In this document: one piece after another, positions 42,802 through 52,321 of the stretch | How positions within the stretch are numbered: the first letter of the stretch is position 1 | Layout: each line of letters begins with the position of its first letter | Source of the DNA: Sphingomonas baiyangensis | GTDB lineage: Bacteria; Pseudomonadota; Alphaproteobacteria; Sphingomonadales; Sphingomonadaceae | Reading direction: 5' to 3' | Length of the DNA stretch: 64,000 bases | Assembly: GCF_005144715.1 (NCBI RefSeq) | Contig: NZ_SWKR01000002.1 | Location: 2,098,227-2,162,226, forward strand | Position numbers and translations under genes: made by a program | The notes under the pieces: model-generated | What the model was told of the DNA's origin: nothing | The model's database searches: none | What the model saw: the letters and a program-made list of their open reading frames with translations, nothing else

Positions 42802-43902
42802 TTATCGGTGGTTGGCCACCACGCTTGCGACCACGGCCTGCATAAGCTCCTGCCGCGCCGGCACCGGCCGGCTGGTGTCGCCGATGAGCACTGCGATCGC
42901 ATAGGATTTGCCGTCGGGCGCGGTCAGGATGCCGACGTCGTTGAAGCCCGCCGTGCGCCCCGACAGGTCCTGCCCGGTGCCCGTCTTGTGGCCCAGCCGC
43001 CATCCCGCCGGCACCGTCGCGCGCAACCGCGCACGGCCGGTACGCGACGATTCCATCGTCGCTATCAGATGCGCCGTCGACGCGCGCGATAACAGTTCGC
43101 CGCGCTTCAGCCGCGTCAGCGCATTGGCGATCGCGCCCGCACTCGCACCGTCGATCGGGTCGGCGACATAGGCGTTGAACGCCGCGCGGCGCACGCCCGG
43201 CGGCAGCGCCGCGCGCGCCTGCTGGAAGGCGCGGCCCATCGCCATGTCCTGCTTCCAGTCGAGCCCGGCGGTGCGGCTCTGCAACAACCGCTCGCCGGGG
43301 CCGAACTTGATGCTGCCCAGATTGTGCTTTTCGATATAGGCATTCACCGCCGCCGGCCCGCCGACATGGCGCAGCAGGCGATCATTGGCGGTATTGTCGC
43401 TCATCGTCATCGCGCGGCGCATCAGATCGCCGACGGTCGTTTCATAGACGCCGTTCTTGAGCAGGCTGGCGACGGGCTGGTGGAACAGCGTCAGGTCGGC
43501 GCGCGTCACGGTGATCGGATCGCTGAGGCGCACCCGCCCCTGATCGACCTGGTCGAGCAGCGTCATCGTCACCCACAGCTTGCTCACGCTTTGCTGCGGC
43601 ATCGGATCGTCGCCGTTCTTGGCGACCATCCAGCCATGATCGATGCTCTTGATCGCCACGCCCACCTTGCCGCCGAACTCGCGCACCATCGCGTCGATGC
43701 CCGTCACCAGCGGCGTCGGCGCGAGCACTTCGGGCGGCGGTGGCGGGGGCGGCGGCACCGGTGCGGCGACGCGATAGGTGGGCGCCGGCAGCGACGCAGC
43801 AAGCTCGGGTTGCCCCGATCCCACGCAACCGATCAGCGCCAGCGGCGCCAGGCCACACAGCGTCAGCGCCCGCTCGAGGGCCGTGAATGGTTCGATACTC
43901 AT
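42802..43902 (-). CDS. Lipoprotein class A beta-lactamase-like serine hydrolase
   Basis: This 366-residue protein has a lipobox (LALIGC, Cys 26) so is likely membrane-anchored, then a proline run (48-57) and a penicillin-recognising serine domain: SVSK with Ser 104 and Lys 107, MSDN with Ser 167, GHKTGTG near the end. Glu 203 lies 36 residues after Ser 167, the same spacing as class A Glu166 from Ser130, within ERLLQ, so Asn170 is replaced by Gln. It may be a true beta-lactamase or an esterase-like relative. It converges on the SDR with a 9-base gap. Confidence 0.82.
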   Translation of the reverse strand: MSIEPFTALERALTLCGLAPLALIGCVGSGQPELAASLPAPTYRVAAPVPPPPPPPPEVLAPTPLVTGIDAMVREFGGKVGVAIKSIDHGWMVAKNGDDPMPQQSVSKLWVTMTLLDQVDQGRVRLSDPITVTRADLTLFHQPVASLLKNGVYETTVGDLMRRAMTMSDNTANDRLLRHVGGPAAVNAYIEKHNLGSIKFGPGERLLQSRTAGLDWKQDMAMGRAFQQARAALPPGVRRAAFNAYVADPIDGASAGAIANALTRLKRGELLSRASTAHLIATMESSRTGRARLRATVPAGWRLGHKTGTGQDLSGRTAGFNDVGILTAPDGKSYAIAVLIGDTSRPVPARQELMQAVVASVVANHR

Positions 43903-44094
43903 GCCGATGATATGCGCCCCTTGTCCCTCCAACCATGGATCGGCGCGCGCGCCGGCGACAAGACCGGCGAGTCGCGCTTGCGACGAAAGCCATGATCCTG
44001 ACGATGAACGGTGAACAACGCCCGAACGAACAGACACTTGGCACGTTCTGGGCGCCCGCGATACCCACGGGAACGGCACCGGCCCGCTCCCCCA

Positions 44095-45687
44095 CTAGGG
44101 AATAAGCACCGTGTCCTGCGGCGGGTCGATCGTGTCGGGGTGATCGCGCGTGTAATGCAGCCCGCGGCTTTCCTTGCGGTGCAGCGCCGATCGCACGATC
44201 AGCTCGGCCGATTGCAGCAGGTTGCGCAGCTCGATCAGGTCGGGCGTCACGCGGAAATGGCCGTAATAGTCGGCGACTTCCTCCTGCAGCATCTTGATGC
44301 GGTGCGCAGCGCGCTCGAGCCGCTTGGTGGTGCGCACGATGCCGACATAGTTCCACATGAACCGGCGGATCTCGGTCCAGTTCTGCTTGATGACGACTTC
44401 CTCGTCGCTGTCGGTGACGCGGCTTTCGTCCCATGCGCGGATAGCCGGCGGCGGCGGCAGCGTATCCCAATGGGCGGCGATGTGGCGCGCCGCCGCCTCG
44501 CCGAACACGAAGCATTCGAGCAGCGAGTTCGAGGCAAGCCGGTTGGCGCCGTGCAGCCCCGACTGGCTCACTTCGCCCGCCGCATACAGCCCCGGCAGAT
44601 CGGTGCGTCCGTCGCGATCCACCACCACGCCGCCGCAGGTATAATGCTGCGCCGGCACCACGGGAATCGGCTCGCGCGTCATGTCGATGCCGAGGTCGAG
44701 CAGGCGGGCATGAATCGTCGGGAAATGCGCGCGCACGAAGTCGGCGCCGCGATGGCTGATGTCTAGATGTACGTAATCGAGGCCGAAGCGCTTGATCTCG
44801 GCATCGATCGCGCGCGCCACCACGTCGCGCGGCGCCAGCTCGAGCCGTTCGGCATCGTAATAGGCCATGAAGCGCTTGCCCGTGGTGGGGTTCACCAGCC
44901 GCCCGCCCTCGCCGCGCACCGCCTCGGTCACGAGGAAGTTTTTGACCTCGAGATGGAACAGGCACGTCGGGTGGAACTGCATGAATTCCATGTTCGACAC
45001 GCGACAGCCCGCGCGCCATGCCATCGCGATACCATCGCCGGTGGCGCCGCGCGGCGCGGTCGAAAACTGGTAGGTGCGCCCCGCCCCGCCCGTCGCCAGG
45101 ATCGTCGCCCGCGCGGTGTGGAGCTCCACCTCGCCCGTGGCGCGATTGACGGCGTAGACGCCCCACACATTGCCCGCGCCCGAATAGCGCAACTCGTGCC
45201 GGCTCGTCGCCAGATCGATGGCGATACGATCGGGCACCAGCGTGATGTTGGGGTGCGCCGCCGCCGCGCGGAGCAGCGCGTCCTGCACTGCCCAGCCCGT
45301 CGCATCGTCGACATGCACGATGCGGCGATGCGAATGGCCGCCCTCGCGCGTCAGGTGCCACCCCTCGCCGCCGTCCTCGGCGACGTTGAACGGCACGCCC
45401 AGTTGCGCCAGCCGCGCGATCGCCGCCGGCGCGCGTTCGACCACCATCTCCACCGTCGCGCGGTCGTTGAGGCCGGCACCGGCGACCATCGTGTCGTCGA
45501 TATGATGCTCGAAGGTGTCGCCGGGCTCGAGCACCGCGGCGATGCCGCCCTGCGCCCATGCCGTCGATCCCTCGTCGAGCCCGCCCTTGGCGAGCACCGT
45601 CACGCGGAAACGATCGGCGAGGTTGAGCGCCGCGGTCAGCCCCGCCGCGCCCGATCCGATGACGAGGACGTCGCTCGACTGGCTCAT
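44095..45687 (-). CDS. nadB: L-aspartate oxidase
   Basis: This 530-residue flavoenzyme makes iminoaspartate for NAD synthesis. It has the FAD site VIGSGAAGLTAAL at 9-21, STAWAQGGIAAVLEPGDTFE, ATGGAGRTYQFSTAPRGATG, MEFMQFHPTCLF, PAQHYTCGGVVVD, and LPGLYAAGEVSQSGLHGANR. Length is normal. It lies 12 bases after gpmA on the same strand. Confidence 0.95.
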   Translation of the reverse strand: MSQSSDVLVIGSGAAGLTAALNLADRFRVTVLAKGGLDEGSTAWAQGGIAAVLEPGDTFEHHIDDTMVAGAGLNDRATVEMVVERAPAAIARLAQLGVPFNVAEDGGEGWHLTREGGHSHRRIVHVDDATGWAVQDALLRAAAAHPNITLVPDRIAIDLATSRHELRYSGAGNVWGVYAVNRATGEVELHTARATILATGGAGRTYQFSTAPRGATGDGIAMAWRAGCRVSNMEFMQFHPTCLFHLEVKNFLVTEAVRGEGGRLVNPTTGKRFMAYYDAERLELAPRDVVARAIDAEIKRFGLDYVHLDISHRGADFVRAHFPTIHARLLDLGIDMTREPIPVVPAQHYTCGGVVVDRDGRTDLPGLYAAGEVSQSGLHGANRLASNSLLECFVFGEAAARHIAAHWDTLPPPPAIRAWDESRVTDSDEEVVIKQNWTEIRRFMWNYVGIVRTTKRLERAAHRIKMLQEEVADYYGHFRVTPDLIELRNLLQSAELIVRSALHRKESRGLHYTRDHPDTIDPPQDTVLIP

Positions 45688-45699
45688 GCCCGCGCTTCG

Positions 45700-46410
45700 T
45701 CAGTCGGCGGTCGCGGCAGCGGGTGCGCGATCACGCAGGTAATAGCGGTCGATCGCCGCCAGATCGTCGCCCAGCTCGTAGACCATCGGCTGGCCCGTCG
45801 GGATTTCGAGCCCCGCGATCTCGGCATCCGAAATGCCCGACAGGTGCTTCACCAGCGCGCGCAGCGAATTGCCGTGCGCCGAGATCAGCACGCGCTTGCC
45901 CGCGCGCAGCTCGGGCGCGATGCGCGACTCCCAATAGGGCAGCACACGCGCGATCGTATCCTTGAGGCTTTCGGTCTGCGGGATCGGCACGCCCTTGTAG
46001 CGCGCGTCCTGCGCCAGATCCCACGGGCTGCCTTCCTCGGGCAGCGGCGGCGGAATATCGAAGCTGCGGCGCCAGATGTGCACCTGCTCCTCACCGTGCC
46101 GCGCCGCGGTCTCGGCCTTGTCGAGCCCCGTCAGCCCGCCATAATGGCGTTCGTTGAGCCGCCAGTCCTTCTCGGTCGGCAGCCACAGCCGCCCCATCGC
46201 CTCCAGCGCCAGATTGAGCGTCTTGATCGCGCGGCTCTGGAAGCTCGTGAACGTCATGTCGAAGTCGAGTCCGCGCGCGCGCATCAGCTCGCCCGCCGCC
46301 CAAGCCTCGGCCACGCCCTGTTCGGTCAGGTCGACGTCCCACCAGCCGGTGAAGCGGTTCTCGAGGTTCCAGGCCGACTGGCCGTGGCGGATCAGGACGA
46401 GCGTGGGCAT
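45700..46410 (-). CDS. gpmA: 2,3-bisphosphoglycerate-dependent phosphoglycerate mutase
   Basis: This 236-residue glycolytic enzyme has [20 protein letters not shown] (catalytic His) at the start, [14 protein letters not shown], and [15 protein letters not shown] with the second catalytic His. Of two tandem ATGs (46416 and 46410), the second is chosen since GAGGAG stands 6 bases before it. It is followed by nadB. Confidence 0.95.
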   Translation of the reverse strand: MPTLVLIRHGQSAWNLENRFTGWWDVDLTEQGVAEAWAAGELMRARGLDFDMTFTSFQSRAIKTLNLALEAMGRLWLPTEKDWRLNERHYGGLTGLDKAETAARHGEEQVHIWRRSFDIPPPLPEEGSPWDLAQDARYKGVPIPQTESLKDTIARVLPYWESRIAPELRAGKRVLISAHGNSLRALVKHLSGISDAEIAGLEIPTGQPMVYELGDDLAAIDRYYLRDRAPAAATAD

Positions 46411-46504
46411 TTGCATCTCCTCTGGTCGCCCGCTTTAGGGTGCCGAAGGCCGCGACGGCAACTGTTCGCGTGACGTTCGCGCGCGCTCGCGCTAACCCGC
46501 CGCG

Positions 46505-47527
46505 GTGACCGACGCCGACCGCATCATCGCCCCCATGCGCAAGCCCGAGGATGTCGACGCTGCGCTGCGCCCGAAGATGCTCGACGATTTCGTCGGCCAG
46601 CGCGCCGCGCGCGACAATCTGCGCGTGTTCATCGAGGCGGCGCGCGGGCGCGGCGACGTGCTCGACCATGTGCTGTTCTTCGGCCCGCCGGGGCTCGGCA
46701 AGACGACGCTCGCGCAGATCGTCGCGCGCGAGATGGGCGTGGGGTTTCGCGCCACGTCGGGGCCGGTGATCGCCAAGTCGGGCGATCTCGCTGCGCTGCT
46801 TACCAATCTCGAGGACGGCGACGTCCTGTTCATCGACGAGATCCACCGCCTCGCGCCCGCGGTCGAGGAAGTGCTGTACCCTGCGATGGAGGACCGCGCG
46901 CTCGATCTGATGATCGGCGAGGGTCCGTCGGCGCGTAGCGTGCGCATCGATCTGCCGCGCTTCACGCTCGTTGGCGCCACCACGCGCCAGGGCCTGCTGA
47001 CGACGCCGCTGCGCGACCGCTTCGGCATTCCCGTGCGGCTGCAATTCTATACGGTAGACGAGCTCGAGCGCGTGGTGACGCGTGCCGCCGGTCTGCTGGG
47101 CCTGGTCATCGCTCCCGACGGCGCGCGCGAAGTCGCCCGGCGCGCACGCGGCACTCCGCGCATTGCGGGGCGGCTGCTGCGCCGGGTGCGCGATTTCGCC
47201 AATGTCGCGCGCGCGCCGCTCGTCGACGCTGCCGTCGCCGACGCCGCGCTCAACCGCCTCGAGGTCGATGCGCTCGGGCTCGATGCGATGGACCGCCGCT
47301 ATCTCACGATGATCGCCGACATCTATCGCGGCGGGCCGGTGGGCGTCGAGACGCTCGCCGCCGGCCTCTCCGAGCCGCGCGACACCGTCGAGGAGGTGAT
47401 CGAGCCCTATCTCATCCAGATCGGCATGATCGCCCGCACCGCACGCGGCCGCTGCCTCAACGGCGCGGCGTGGAAGCATCTCGGCATCGAGCCGCCGCAG
47501 GGCGCGCAGGACGGGCTGTTCGACTGA
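46505..47527 (+). CDS. ruvB: Holliday junction branch migration ATPase RuvB
   Basis: This 340-residue AAA+ helicase has Walker [17 protein letters not shown], Walker [12 protein letters not shown], sensor 1 [10 protein letters not shown] and a C-terminal winged helix ([29 protein letters not shown]). It starts with GTG at 46505. As in other alphaproteobacteria, it precedes ybgC-tolQRAB. Confidence 0.96.
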   Translation: MTDADRIIAPMRKPEDVDAALRPKMLDDFVGQRAARDNLRVFIEAARGRGDVLDHVLFFGPPGLGKTTLAQIVAREMGVGFRATSGPVIAKSGDLAALLTNLEDGDVLFIDEIHRLAPAVEEVLYPAMEDRALDLMIGEGPSARSVRIDLPRFTLVGATTRQGLLTTPLRDRFGIPVRLQFYTVDELERVVTRAAGLLGLVIAPDGAREVARRARGTPRIAGRLLRRVRDFANVARAPLVDAAVADAALNRLEVDALGLDAMDRRYLTMIADIYRGGPVGVETLAAGLSEPRDTVEEVIEPYLIQIGMIARTARGRCLNGAAWKHLGIEPPQGAQDGLFD

Positions 47528-47554
47528 GCACGGGTGCAGACTCACGCACATTTC

Positions 47555-47650
47555 CGTCACCCCGGACTTGTTCCGGGGTCTACCGTGGACTCAGAGCAAC
47601 AAGCGCGGCTCTTGCGGCGCAGTAGACCCCGGAACAAGTCCGGGGTGACG
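47555..47650. repeat. REP-like perfect inverted repeat element between ruvB and ybgC
   Basis: Two 29-base arms at 47555-47583 and 47622-47650 are exact reverse complements, separated by 38 bases. Each arm also contains its own dyad, CCCCGGACTTGTTCCGGGG. This is the form of a BIME, two REP palindromes in opposite orientation, of a kind common in sphingomonad intergenic regions. It could fold into a long stem and act as a terminator or mRNA stabiliser. No RAYT transposase is in the window. Confidence 0.85.
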
Positions 47651-47710
47651 ATCTTAGAAGCCCCGAACACCCCCTTTGACCCCGGACTCGCCACTGGTTA
47701 ATGCCCGCGC

Positions 47711-48160
47711 ATGACGCCGGACGCGCCTTCGGACACTCCCCATACCGGCCGCTTCGTCGGTCGCGAGCACCGCTTCGCGCTGCGCGTCTATTTCGAGGAC
47801 ACCGATCTGTCGGGCGTCGTCTATCACGCCAATTACCTGCGCTTCATGGAGCGCGCGCGGTCGGACATGCTGCGCGCAGCCGGCGTCGATCAGCGCAGCG
47901 CGTTCGAGGCGGGCGGCGGCGTCTATGCCGTGCGCGATCTCGCGATCCGCTACCATGCGCCCGCCCGGCTCGACGACGCGCTGGTGATCGCCAGCACCGT
48001 CGAGACGATCCGCCCCGCCGCCACCGTCATTCATCAACGAGTCATGCGCGACGCCGACCTATTGGCCGAAGCGCGCGTCGAGGCGGCGTTCGTCGCGCCG
48101 TCGGGAAGGCCGAGACGCCAGCCGGCCGATTGGCTAGAGGCGTTCCGGCGCCTCGTCTGA
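47711..48160 (+). CDS. ybgC: Tol-Pal system-associated acyl-CoA thioesterase
   Basis: This 149-residue hotdog-fold thioesterase has VYFEDTDLSGVVYHANYLRF at 26-45, with the catalytic Asp in EDTD and the YHANYL segment. It hydrolyses short acyl-CoA or acyl-ACP thioesters and is the conserved first gene of the tol-pal cluster. tolQ begins 19 bases after it. Confidence 0.93.
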   Translation: MTPDAPSDTPHTGRFVGREHRFALRVYFEDTDLSGVVYHANYLRFMERARSDMLRAAGVDQRSAFEAGGGVYAVRDLAIRYHAPARLDDALVIASTVETIRPAATVIHQRVMRDADLLAEARVEAAFVAPSGRPRRQPADWLEAFRRLV

Positions 48161-48179
48161 AAAAGGGAAGCAAGCCCGC

Positions 48180-48869
48180 ATGGAAGCGTTCGTGAATACC
48201 GATGCCGCCACCCTGTCGCCGCTTGGCCTGTTCATGCAGGCCGACTGGGTGGTGAAGGCGGTGATGCTGGGGCTGCTCGCCGCAAGCATCTGGACCTGGG
48301 CGCTGATCGTCAGCTTCCGCGCCAAGATTTCGCGCGCGCGCAACGCGATCGACCGGTTCGAGGGCGAATATCGCCGCGCCGACGATGTCGATGCCTTTCA
48401 CCGCACCCATGCCGAAAGCGATCTGGCGATCGCGCGCGTGTTCACCGCCGGCGTCGCCGAATGGCGCCGCTCGACCGCAGGCAAGGTGATCGACCGTGAC
48501 GGCACGCGTGAGCGCCTCGCCACCGCGATGGGCGCCGCCGTTGCCGCCGAGATCGATCGCATGTCCGATCGCCTAAACGTGCTTGCCACCGTCGGGTCGG
48601 TCGCGCCGTTCGTCGGCCTGTTCGGCACCGTCTGGGGCATCATGCGCAGCTTCTCGGCGATCGCGCAGGCGCAAAATTCGTCGCTGGCGGTGGTCGCGCC
48701 GGGCATTGCCGAGGCGCTGTTCGCCACCGCCATCGGCCTGTTCGCCGCGATCCCCGCGGTCATCGCCTACAATCGCTTCAGCCACGGGATCAACCGCATC
48801 GAAGCGCGGCTGATGCGCTTCGCCGACGGCTTCCACGCCACGCTCAGCCGCCAGCTCGAACTCGGCTGA
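48180..48869 (+). CDS. tolQ: Tol-Pal system proton channel TolQ
   Basis: This 229-residue inner membrane protein has three membrane segments: near 18-38 (ADWVVKAVMLGLLAASIWTW), around 135-155 (LATVGSVAPFVGLFGTVWGI) and 170-195 (APGIAEALFATAIGLFAAIP), with the conserved GLFGTVWGIM and EALFATAIGL motifs of the TolQ/ExbB/MotA family. With TolR it uses the proton gradient to energise TolA. It overlaps tolR as TGATG. Confidence 0.95.
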   Translation: MEAFVNTDAATLSPLGLFMQADWVVKAVMLGLLAASIWTWALIVSFRAKISRARNAIDRFEGEYRRADDVDAFHRTHAESDLAIARVFTAGVAEWRRSTAGKVIDRDGTRERLATAMGAAVAAEIDRMSDRLNVLATVGSVAPFVGLFGTVWGIMRSFSAIAQAQNSSLAVVAPGIAEALFATAIGLFAAIPAVIAYNRFSHGINRIEARLMRFADGFHATLSRQLELG

Positions 48870-49306
48870 TGGCGATGAACCTCCCCTCGGGCCGCGGCAA
48901 GGGGCGGCGCGCGCCGATGGCCGACATCAACGTGACGCCGCTGGTCGACGTGATGCTGGTGCTGCTCATCATCTTCATGGTGACGGCGCCGCTGCTCACC
49001 GCCGGCGTGCCGGTGAACCTGCCCGACAGTCGCGCCAAGGCGCTCGATCAGGAACAGGAGCCCGTGCAGGTCAGCCTCGACGATCAGGGCCGCATCTTCG
49101 TCGGCGAGAACGAGGTGGCCGAGGCGATCCTGCCCGACGTTCTGGCCGAGATCGCCGCGGGCAGCGATGCCGCCGCGCCGCGCCAGATCTTCCTGCGCGC
49201 CGATCGCAGCATCGATTACGGCGCAGTGATGCGCGTGATGGGCGAACTCAATCGCGCCGGCCTCAATCGCGTGTCGCTCGTCACCGTCGCGTCGGACGCA
49301 CGCTGA
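48869..49306 (+). CDS. tolR: Tol-Pal system protein TolR
   Basis: This 145-residue protein has one N-terminal membrane helix with the key proton-carrying Asp in TPLVDVMLVLLIIFMV (residues about 24-39) and a periplasmic domain with IFLRADRSIDYGAVMRVMGE. It partners TolQ. The start is fixed by the overlap with tolQ. Confidence 0.95.
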   Translation: MAMNLPSGRGKGRRAPMADINVTPLVDVMLVLLIIFMVTAPLLTAGVPVNLPDSRAKALDQEQEPVQVSLDDQGRIFVGENEVAEAILPDVLAEIAAGSDAAAPRQIFLRADRSIDYGAVMRVMGELNRAGLNRVSLVTVASDAR

Positions 49307-49310
49307 GCCG

Positions 49311-50261
49311 ATGATGGATCGCGCCGAAAAGCTGGGCCTTGCCGCCGCGCTGATCGGCCATGCGGTGCTGTTCGGTCTGCTTTCGGTAGGCTTCCTTGCC
49401 ACACCCGATCCGCAGGCGCTGCAACCCACGCCGATCGAGGTGAGCCTCGTCGAGGAAGTCGGGCTCGAGGCGCAGGCACCCGCCTCGATCGAGCCGCCCG
49501 CCCCCTCGATCGCGCCCGAGACCGGGCCGCCCGAGGATGCAGCCCCCCCCGCGCCCGAAGCCGCCCCGCCCGAGCCGGCTCCCGAGCCCGAGCCAGCCCC
49601 GCCCGCCCCCGCGCCCGAACCGGCGCCCGCCGCGCGCCCAGCGCCCAAGGCACGGCCGCGCCCCGAACGCCCCAAGCCCGCCGAACGCCCGCCCGAGAAG
49701 AAGGCCGCCGAACGTCCCGCCCCAAAGGCGCCACCCAAGGCCGCACCCAAGCGCGATACGCCGCCTGCCAAGAAGGCACCGCCCAAGGCCGCCGCCGCCA
49801 AGGGATCGGGCAACGACAGCGCGTCGACCAAGGCGCGCCCGCGCGGCAGCCGGCTCGGCGACGATTTCCTCAAAGGGCTGAGCGACACGCCGAGCGAGAG
49901 CAAGGCCGTGACGCCGCCCAGCGCCGCGCGCGTCGACGCACGCGCGCTCGCCGGCATTCGCGATGCGATCCGCCGCCAGATCCAGCCCTGCGCCGACAAG
50001 CAGGTCAATCCCGGACCCGGCGCCAACGCGATCGTGACGGTGCTCAATCTTCGCCTCAACCGTGACGGCACGCTGGCGGGCAATCCGCGCCAGGTGCGCC
50101 AGACCGGCGTCACGGGCGAGAACGAGCGCTACGCCCAGCGCGTCACCGATCTCGGCATCGCCGCATTTCGGGCGTGTTCGCCGCTCAAACTGCCGGCCGA
50201 ATATTATTCGACTGCCAATGGCGGCTGGAGCAACATCAACTACAACTGGCAGTTGCGCTAG
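49311..50261 (+). CDS. tolA: Tol-Pal system protein TolA (TonB-like)
   Basis: This 316-residue protein has an N-terminal membrane helix (LGLAAALIGHAVLFGLLSVG), a long Pro/Ala/Glu-rich then Lys-rich spacer (residues about 55-180) spanning the periplasm, and a TonB/TolA-type C-terminal domain (RDAIRRQIQPCADKQVNPGP ... FRACSPLKLPAEYY). It connects TolQR to TolB-Pal. The proline-rich spacer replaces the Ala/Lys helix of E. coli TolA. Confidence 0.9.
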   Translation: MMDRAEKLGLAAALIGHAVLFGLLSVGFLATPDPQALQPTPIEVSLVEEVGLEAQAPASIEPPAPSIAPETGPPEDAAPPAPEAAPPEPAPEPEPAPPAPAPEPAPAARPAPKARPRPERPKPAERPPEKKAAERPAPKAPPKAAPKRDTPPAKKAPPKAAAAKGSGNDSASTKARPRGSRLGDDFLKGLSDTPSESKAVTPPSAARVDARALAGIRDAIRRQIQPCADKQVNPGPGANAIVTVLNLRLNRDGTLAGNPRQVRQTGVTGENERYAQRVTDLGIAAFRACSPLKLPAEYYSTANGGWSNINYNWQLR

Positions 50262-50290
50262 CGGCTGCGCGCGTTTTCGGAGTGGTGAGG

Positions 50291-51676
50291 ATGGCGAAGT
50301 TCGGATCGGGTCTCTTGGGCTTGCTGTGCCTGATGCTCGGCACACCGCTGGCGGCGCAGGGCGTGGCCCCGCCGCCCGTCGCGGCGCCGGCGGGCGATGC
50401 GCAGGACGGCGCGCCGCCGCCGCTCGAGGTCGATGTGACGGGCGGCATCTCGGCGCCGATGCCCATCGCCGTGCCCTATCTGCCGACCCCGGCGGTGCAG
50501 TCGACGCCGGCAGGCTCGACCGATGCTCTGGGCCGCCAGCTCGCCGAGATCATCACCAACGATCTGCGCAATTCGGGGCTGTTCACGCCGCTCCAGCCTG
50601 CGCAGCTTCGCGCCGTGGTGTTCCCCGAGGTGACGGCCCCCGCGTTCGACTATTGGGGCGGCACCGGTGCGCAGGCGCTGGTGCAGGGCTTCGTGCGCGC
50701 CAATGGCGACGGCACGCTCACCGTCGGCTGCTACCTCTACGACGTGTTCTCGCGGATCGAACTCGCGCGCCAGGGCTTCGTCGTCACCCCCGCCGACTGG
50801 CGCCGCGCCGCGCACAAATGCGCTGACACCGTCTATACGCGGCTGACGGGCGAAGGCCCCTATTTCGACAGCCGCGTCGTCTATGTCTCTGAAACCGGCC
50901 CCAAGAACCGCCGCATCAAGCGCCTCGCGATCATGGATCAGGACGGCGCCAATCACCGCTTCCTCACCAACGGCCAGTCGATCGTGCTGACGCCGCGCTT
51001 CGCGCCCAACCAGCAGTCGATCGTCTATATGAGCTATGTCGGCGATCAGCCGGCGATCTACGTGTATGATCTGGGCAGCGGCCGCCAGCGCCGCGTGGTG
51101 TCGGGCGCCAGCCTTACCTTCGCGCCGCGCTTCTCGCCCGATGGCCGCTACATCCTGTTCTCGATGGCGCAGAACGGCAACACCGATCTCTATCGCGTGT
51201 CGGCCTCGGGCGGGCAGCCGCAGCGGCTGACCAATTCGCCCGGCATCGACACCGGCGGCAGCTATTCGCCCGACGGCAGGCGCATCGTGTTCGAAAGCGA
51301 TCGCGGCGGCACGCAGCAGCTCTACGTCATGAACGCCGACGGCTCGGGCCAGCAGCGCATCAGCTTCGGCGGCGGGCGCTATGCGACGCCGGTGTGGAGC
51401 CCGCGCGGCGACCTCATCGCCTTCACCAAGATTTCGGGCGGCTTCAAGATTGGCGTGATGAGCCCCTCGGGCAGTGGCGAGCGCGTGCTGACCGACGCCT
51501 GGGGCGACGAGGGGCCGAGCTGGGCGCCCAATGGCCGCGTCATCACCTATCTGCGCTCGGCGCAGGGTTCGGGAGGGGCACAGGTCTGGTCGGTCGATCT
51601 GACCGGCGTCAATGCGCGCCGTATCCCCACGCCGCTCGGCGGCTCCGATCCCAGCTGGGGACCAATTCGGCCCTGA
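50291..51676 (+). CDS. tolB: Tol-Pal system beta-propeller protein TolB
   Basis: This 461-residue periplasmic protein has a signal peptide (LLGLLCLMLGTPLAAQ), an N-terminal domain (ADIITNDLRNSGLF-like IITNDLRNSGLFTPLQ) and a six-bladed propeller with repeats such as LTPRFAPNQQSIVYMSY, FAPRFSPDGRYILFSM, GGSYSPDGRRIVFESD. It links TolA to Pal. The ATG at 50291 follows GGTGAGG. Confidence 0.95.
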   Translation: MAKFGSGLLGLLCLMLGTPLAAQGVAPPPVAAPAGDAQDGAPPPLEVDVTGGISAPMPIAVPYLPTPAVQSTPAGSTDALGRQLAEIITNDLRNSGLFTPLQPAQLRAVVFPEVTAPAFDYWGGTGAQALVQGFVRANGDGTLTVGCYLYDVFSRIELARQGFVVTPADWRRAAHKCADTVYTRLTGEGPYFDSRVVYVSETGPKNRRIKRLAIMDQDGANHRFLTNGQSIVLTPRFAPNQQSIVYMSYVGDQPAIYVYDLGSGRQRRVVSGASLTFAPRFSPDGRYILFSMAQNGNTDLYRVSASGGQPQRLTNSPGIDTGGSYSPDGRRIVFESDRGGTQQLYVMNADGSGQQRISFGGGRYATPVWSPRGDLIAFTKISGGFKIGVMSPSGSGERVLTDAWGDEGPSWAPNGRVITYLRSAQGSGGAQVWSVDLTGVNARRIPTPLGGSDPSWGPIRP

Positions 51677-51762
51677 GGGCGTTGACAAGCCACTGAAGAT
51701 CATCCCACGCCCGAAACGATTTGCCGCAGGGCGAGATAACCGAAGTCGAGGAGAACGATCCG

Positions 51763-52284
51763 ATGGCCAGCAAGACTACGATCCTGATGCTCGGCGCCGC
51801 TCTGGTGGTTGCCGGCTGCGCGAAGAAGCGGCCCGAAGTGCTGCCGCCCGCTCCGGGCGAGACCGCACCGCCCGCCGGGACCGGCACCGGCATCAACGAC
51901 GGCAGCGTCGGCACCGGCGTCGTCCCCGGCTCGGCCGAAGACTTCCGCCGCTCGGTCCAGTCGGACACCGTCAACTTCGCGCTCGACAGCTACGATATCG
52001 ACCCCACCGCGCGCGCCATCCTCGACGGGCAGGCGACGTGGCTGGCGCAATATCCCAATGTCCGCGTCACGATCGAGGGCCATGCCGACGAACGCGGCAC
52101 GCGCGAATACAATCTCGCGCTCGGCGATCGCCGCGCCAATTCGGCCAAGAACTATCTGGCGGCGCGCGGCGTCGATGCCGGCCGCATCACCACGATCAGC
52201 TACGGCAAGGAACGCCCGCTGGGCGGTTCGGGCGAAGCCGCCTGGGCGGCCGATCGCCGCGCCGTGACCGTCGTTATCAACTGA
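51763..52284 (+). CDS. pal: Peptidoglycan-associated lipoprotein Pal
   Basis: This 173-residue lipoprotein has a lipobox VVAGC (Cys 19) and an OmpA-like peptidoglycan-binding domain with NFALDSYDIDPTARAILDGQ, VTIEGHADERGTREYNLALG and RRANSAKNYLAARGV. It anchors the outer membrane to the wall. The ATG at 51763 follows AGGAGA. The usual cpoB (ybgF) gene does not follow. Confidence 0.95.
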   Translation: MASKTTILMLGAALVVAGCAKKRPEVLPPAPGETAPPAGTGTGINDGSVGTGVVPGSAEDFRRSVQSDTVNFALDSYDIDPTARAILDGQATWLAQYPNVRVTIEGHADERGTREYNLALGDRRANSAKNYLAARGVDAGRITTISYGKERPLGGSGEAAWAADRRAVTVVIN

Positions 52285-52291
52285 TCCGCTC

Positions 52292-52321
52292 GCGCGGCCG
52301 GCAGCTCAGCGCCGGCCGCGC
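52292..52321. terminator. GC-rich hairpin between convergent pal and S1/P1 nuclease genes
   Basis: An 11-bp perfect stem (GCGCGGCCGGC and its complement, 8-base loop) lies 8 bases after the pal stop and contains the stop of the opposite gene in its loop. There is no T-run, so it may be a weak bidirectional terminator or a stabilising 3' hairpin. Confidence 0.45.
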
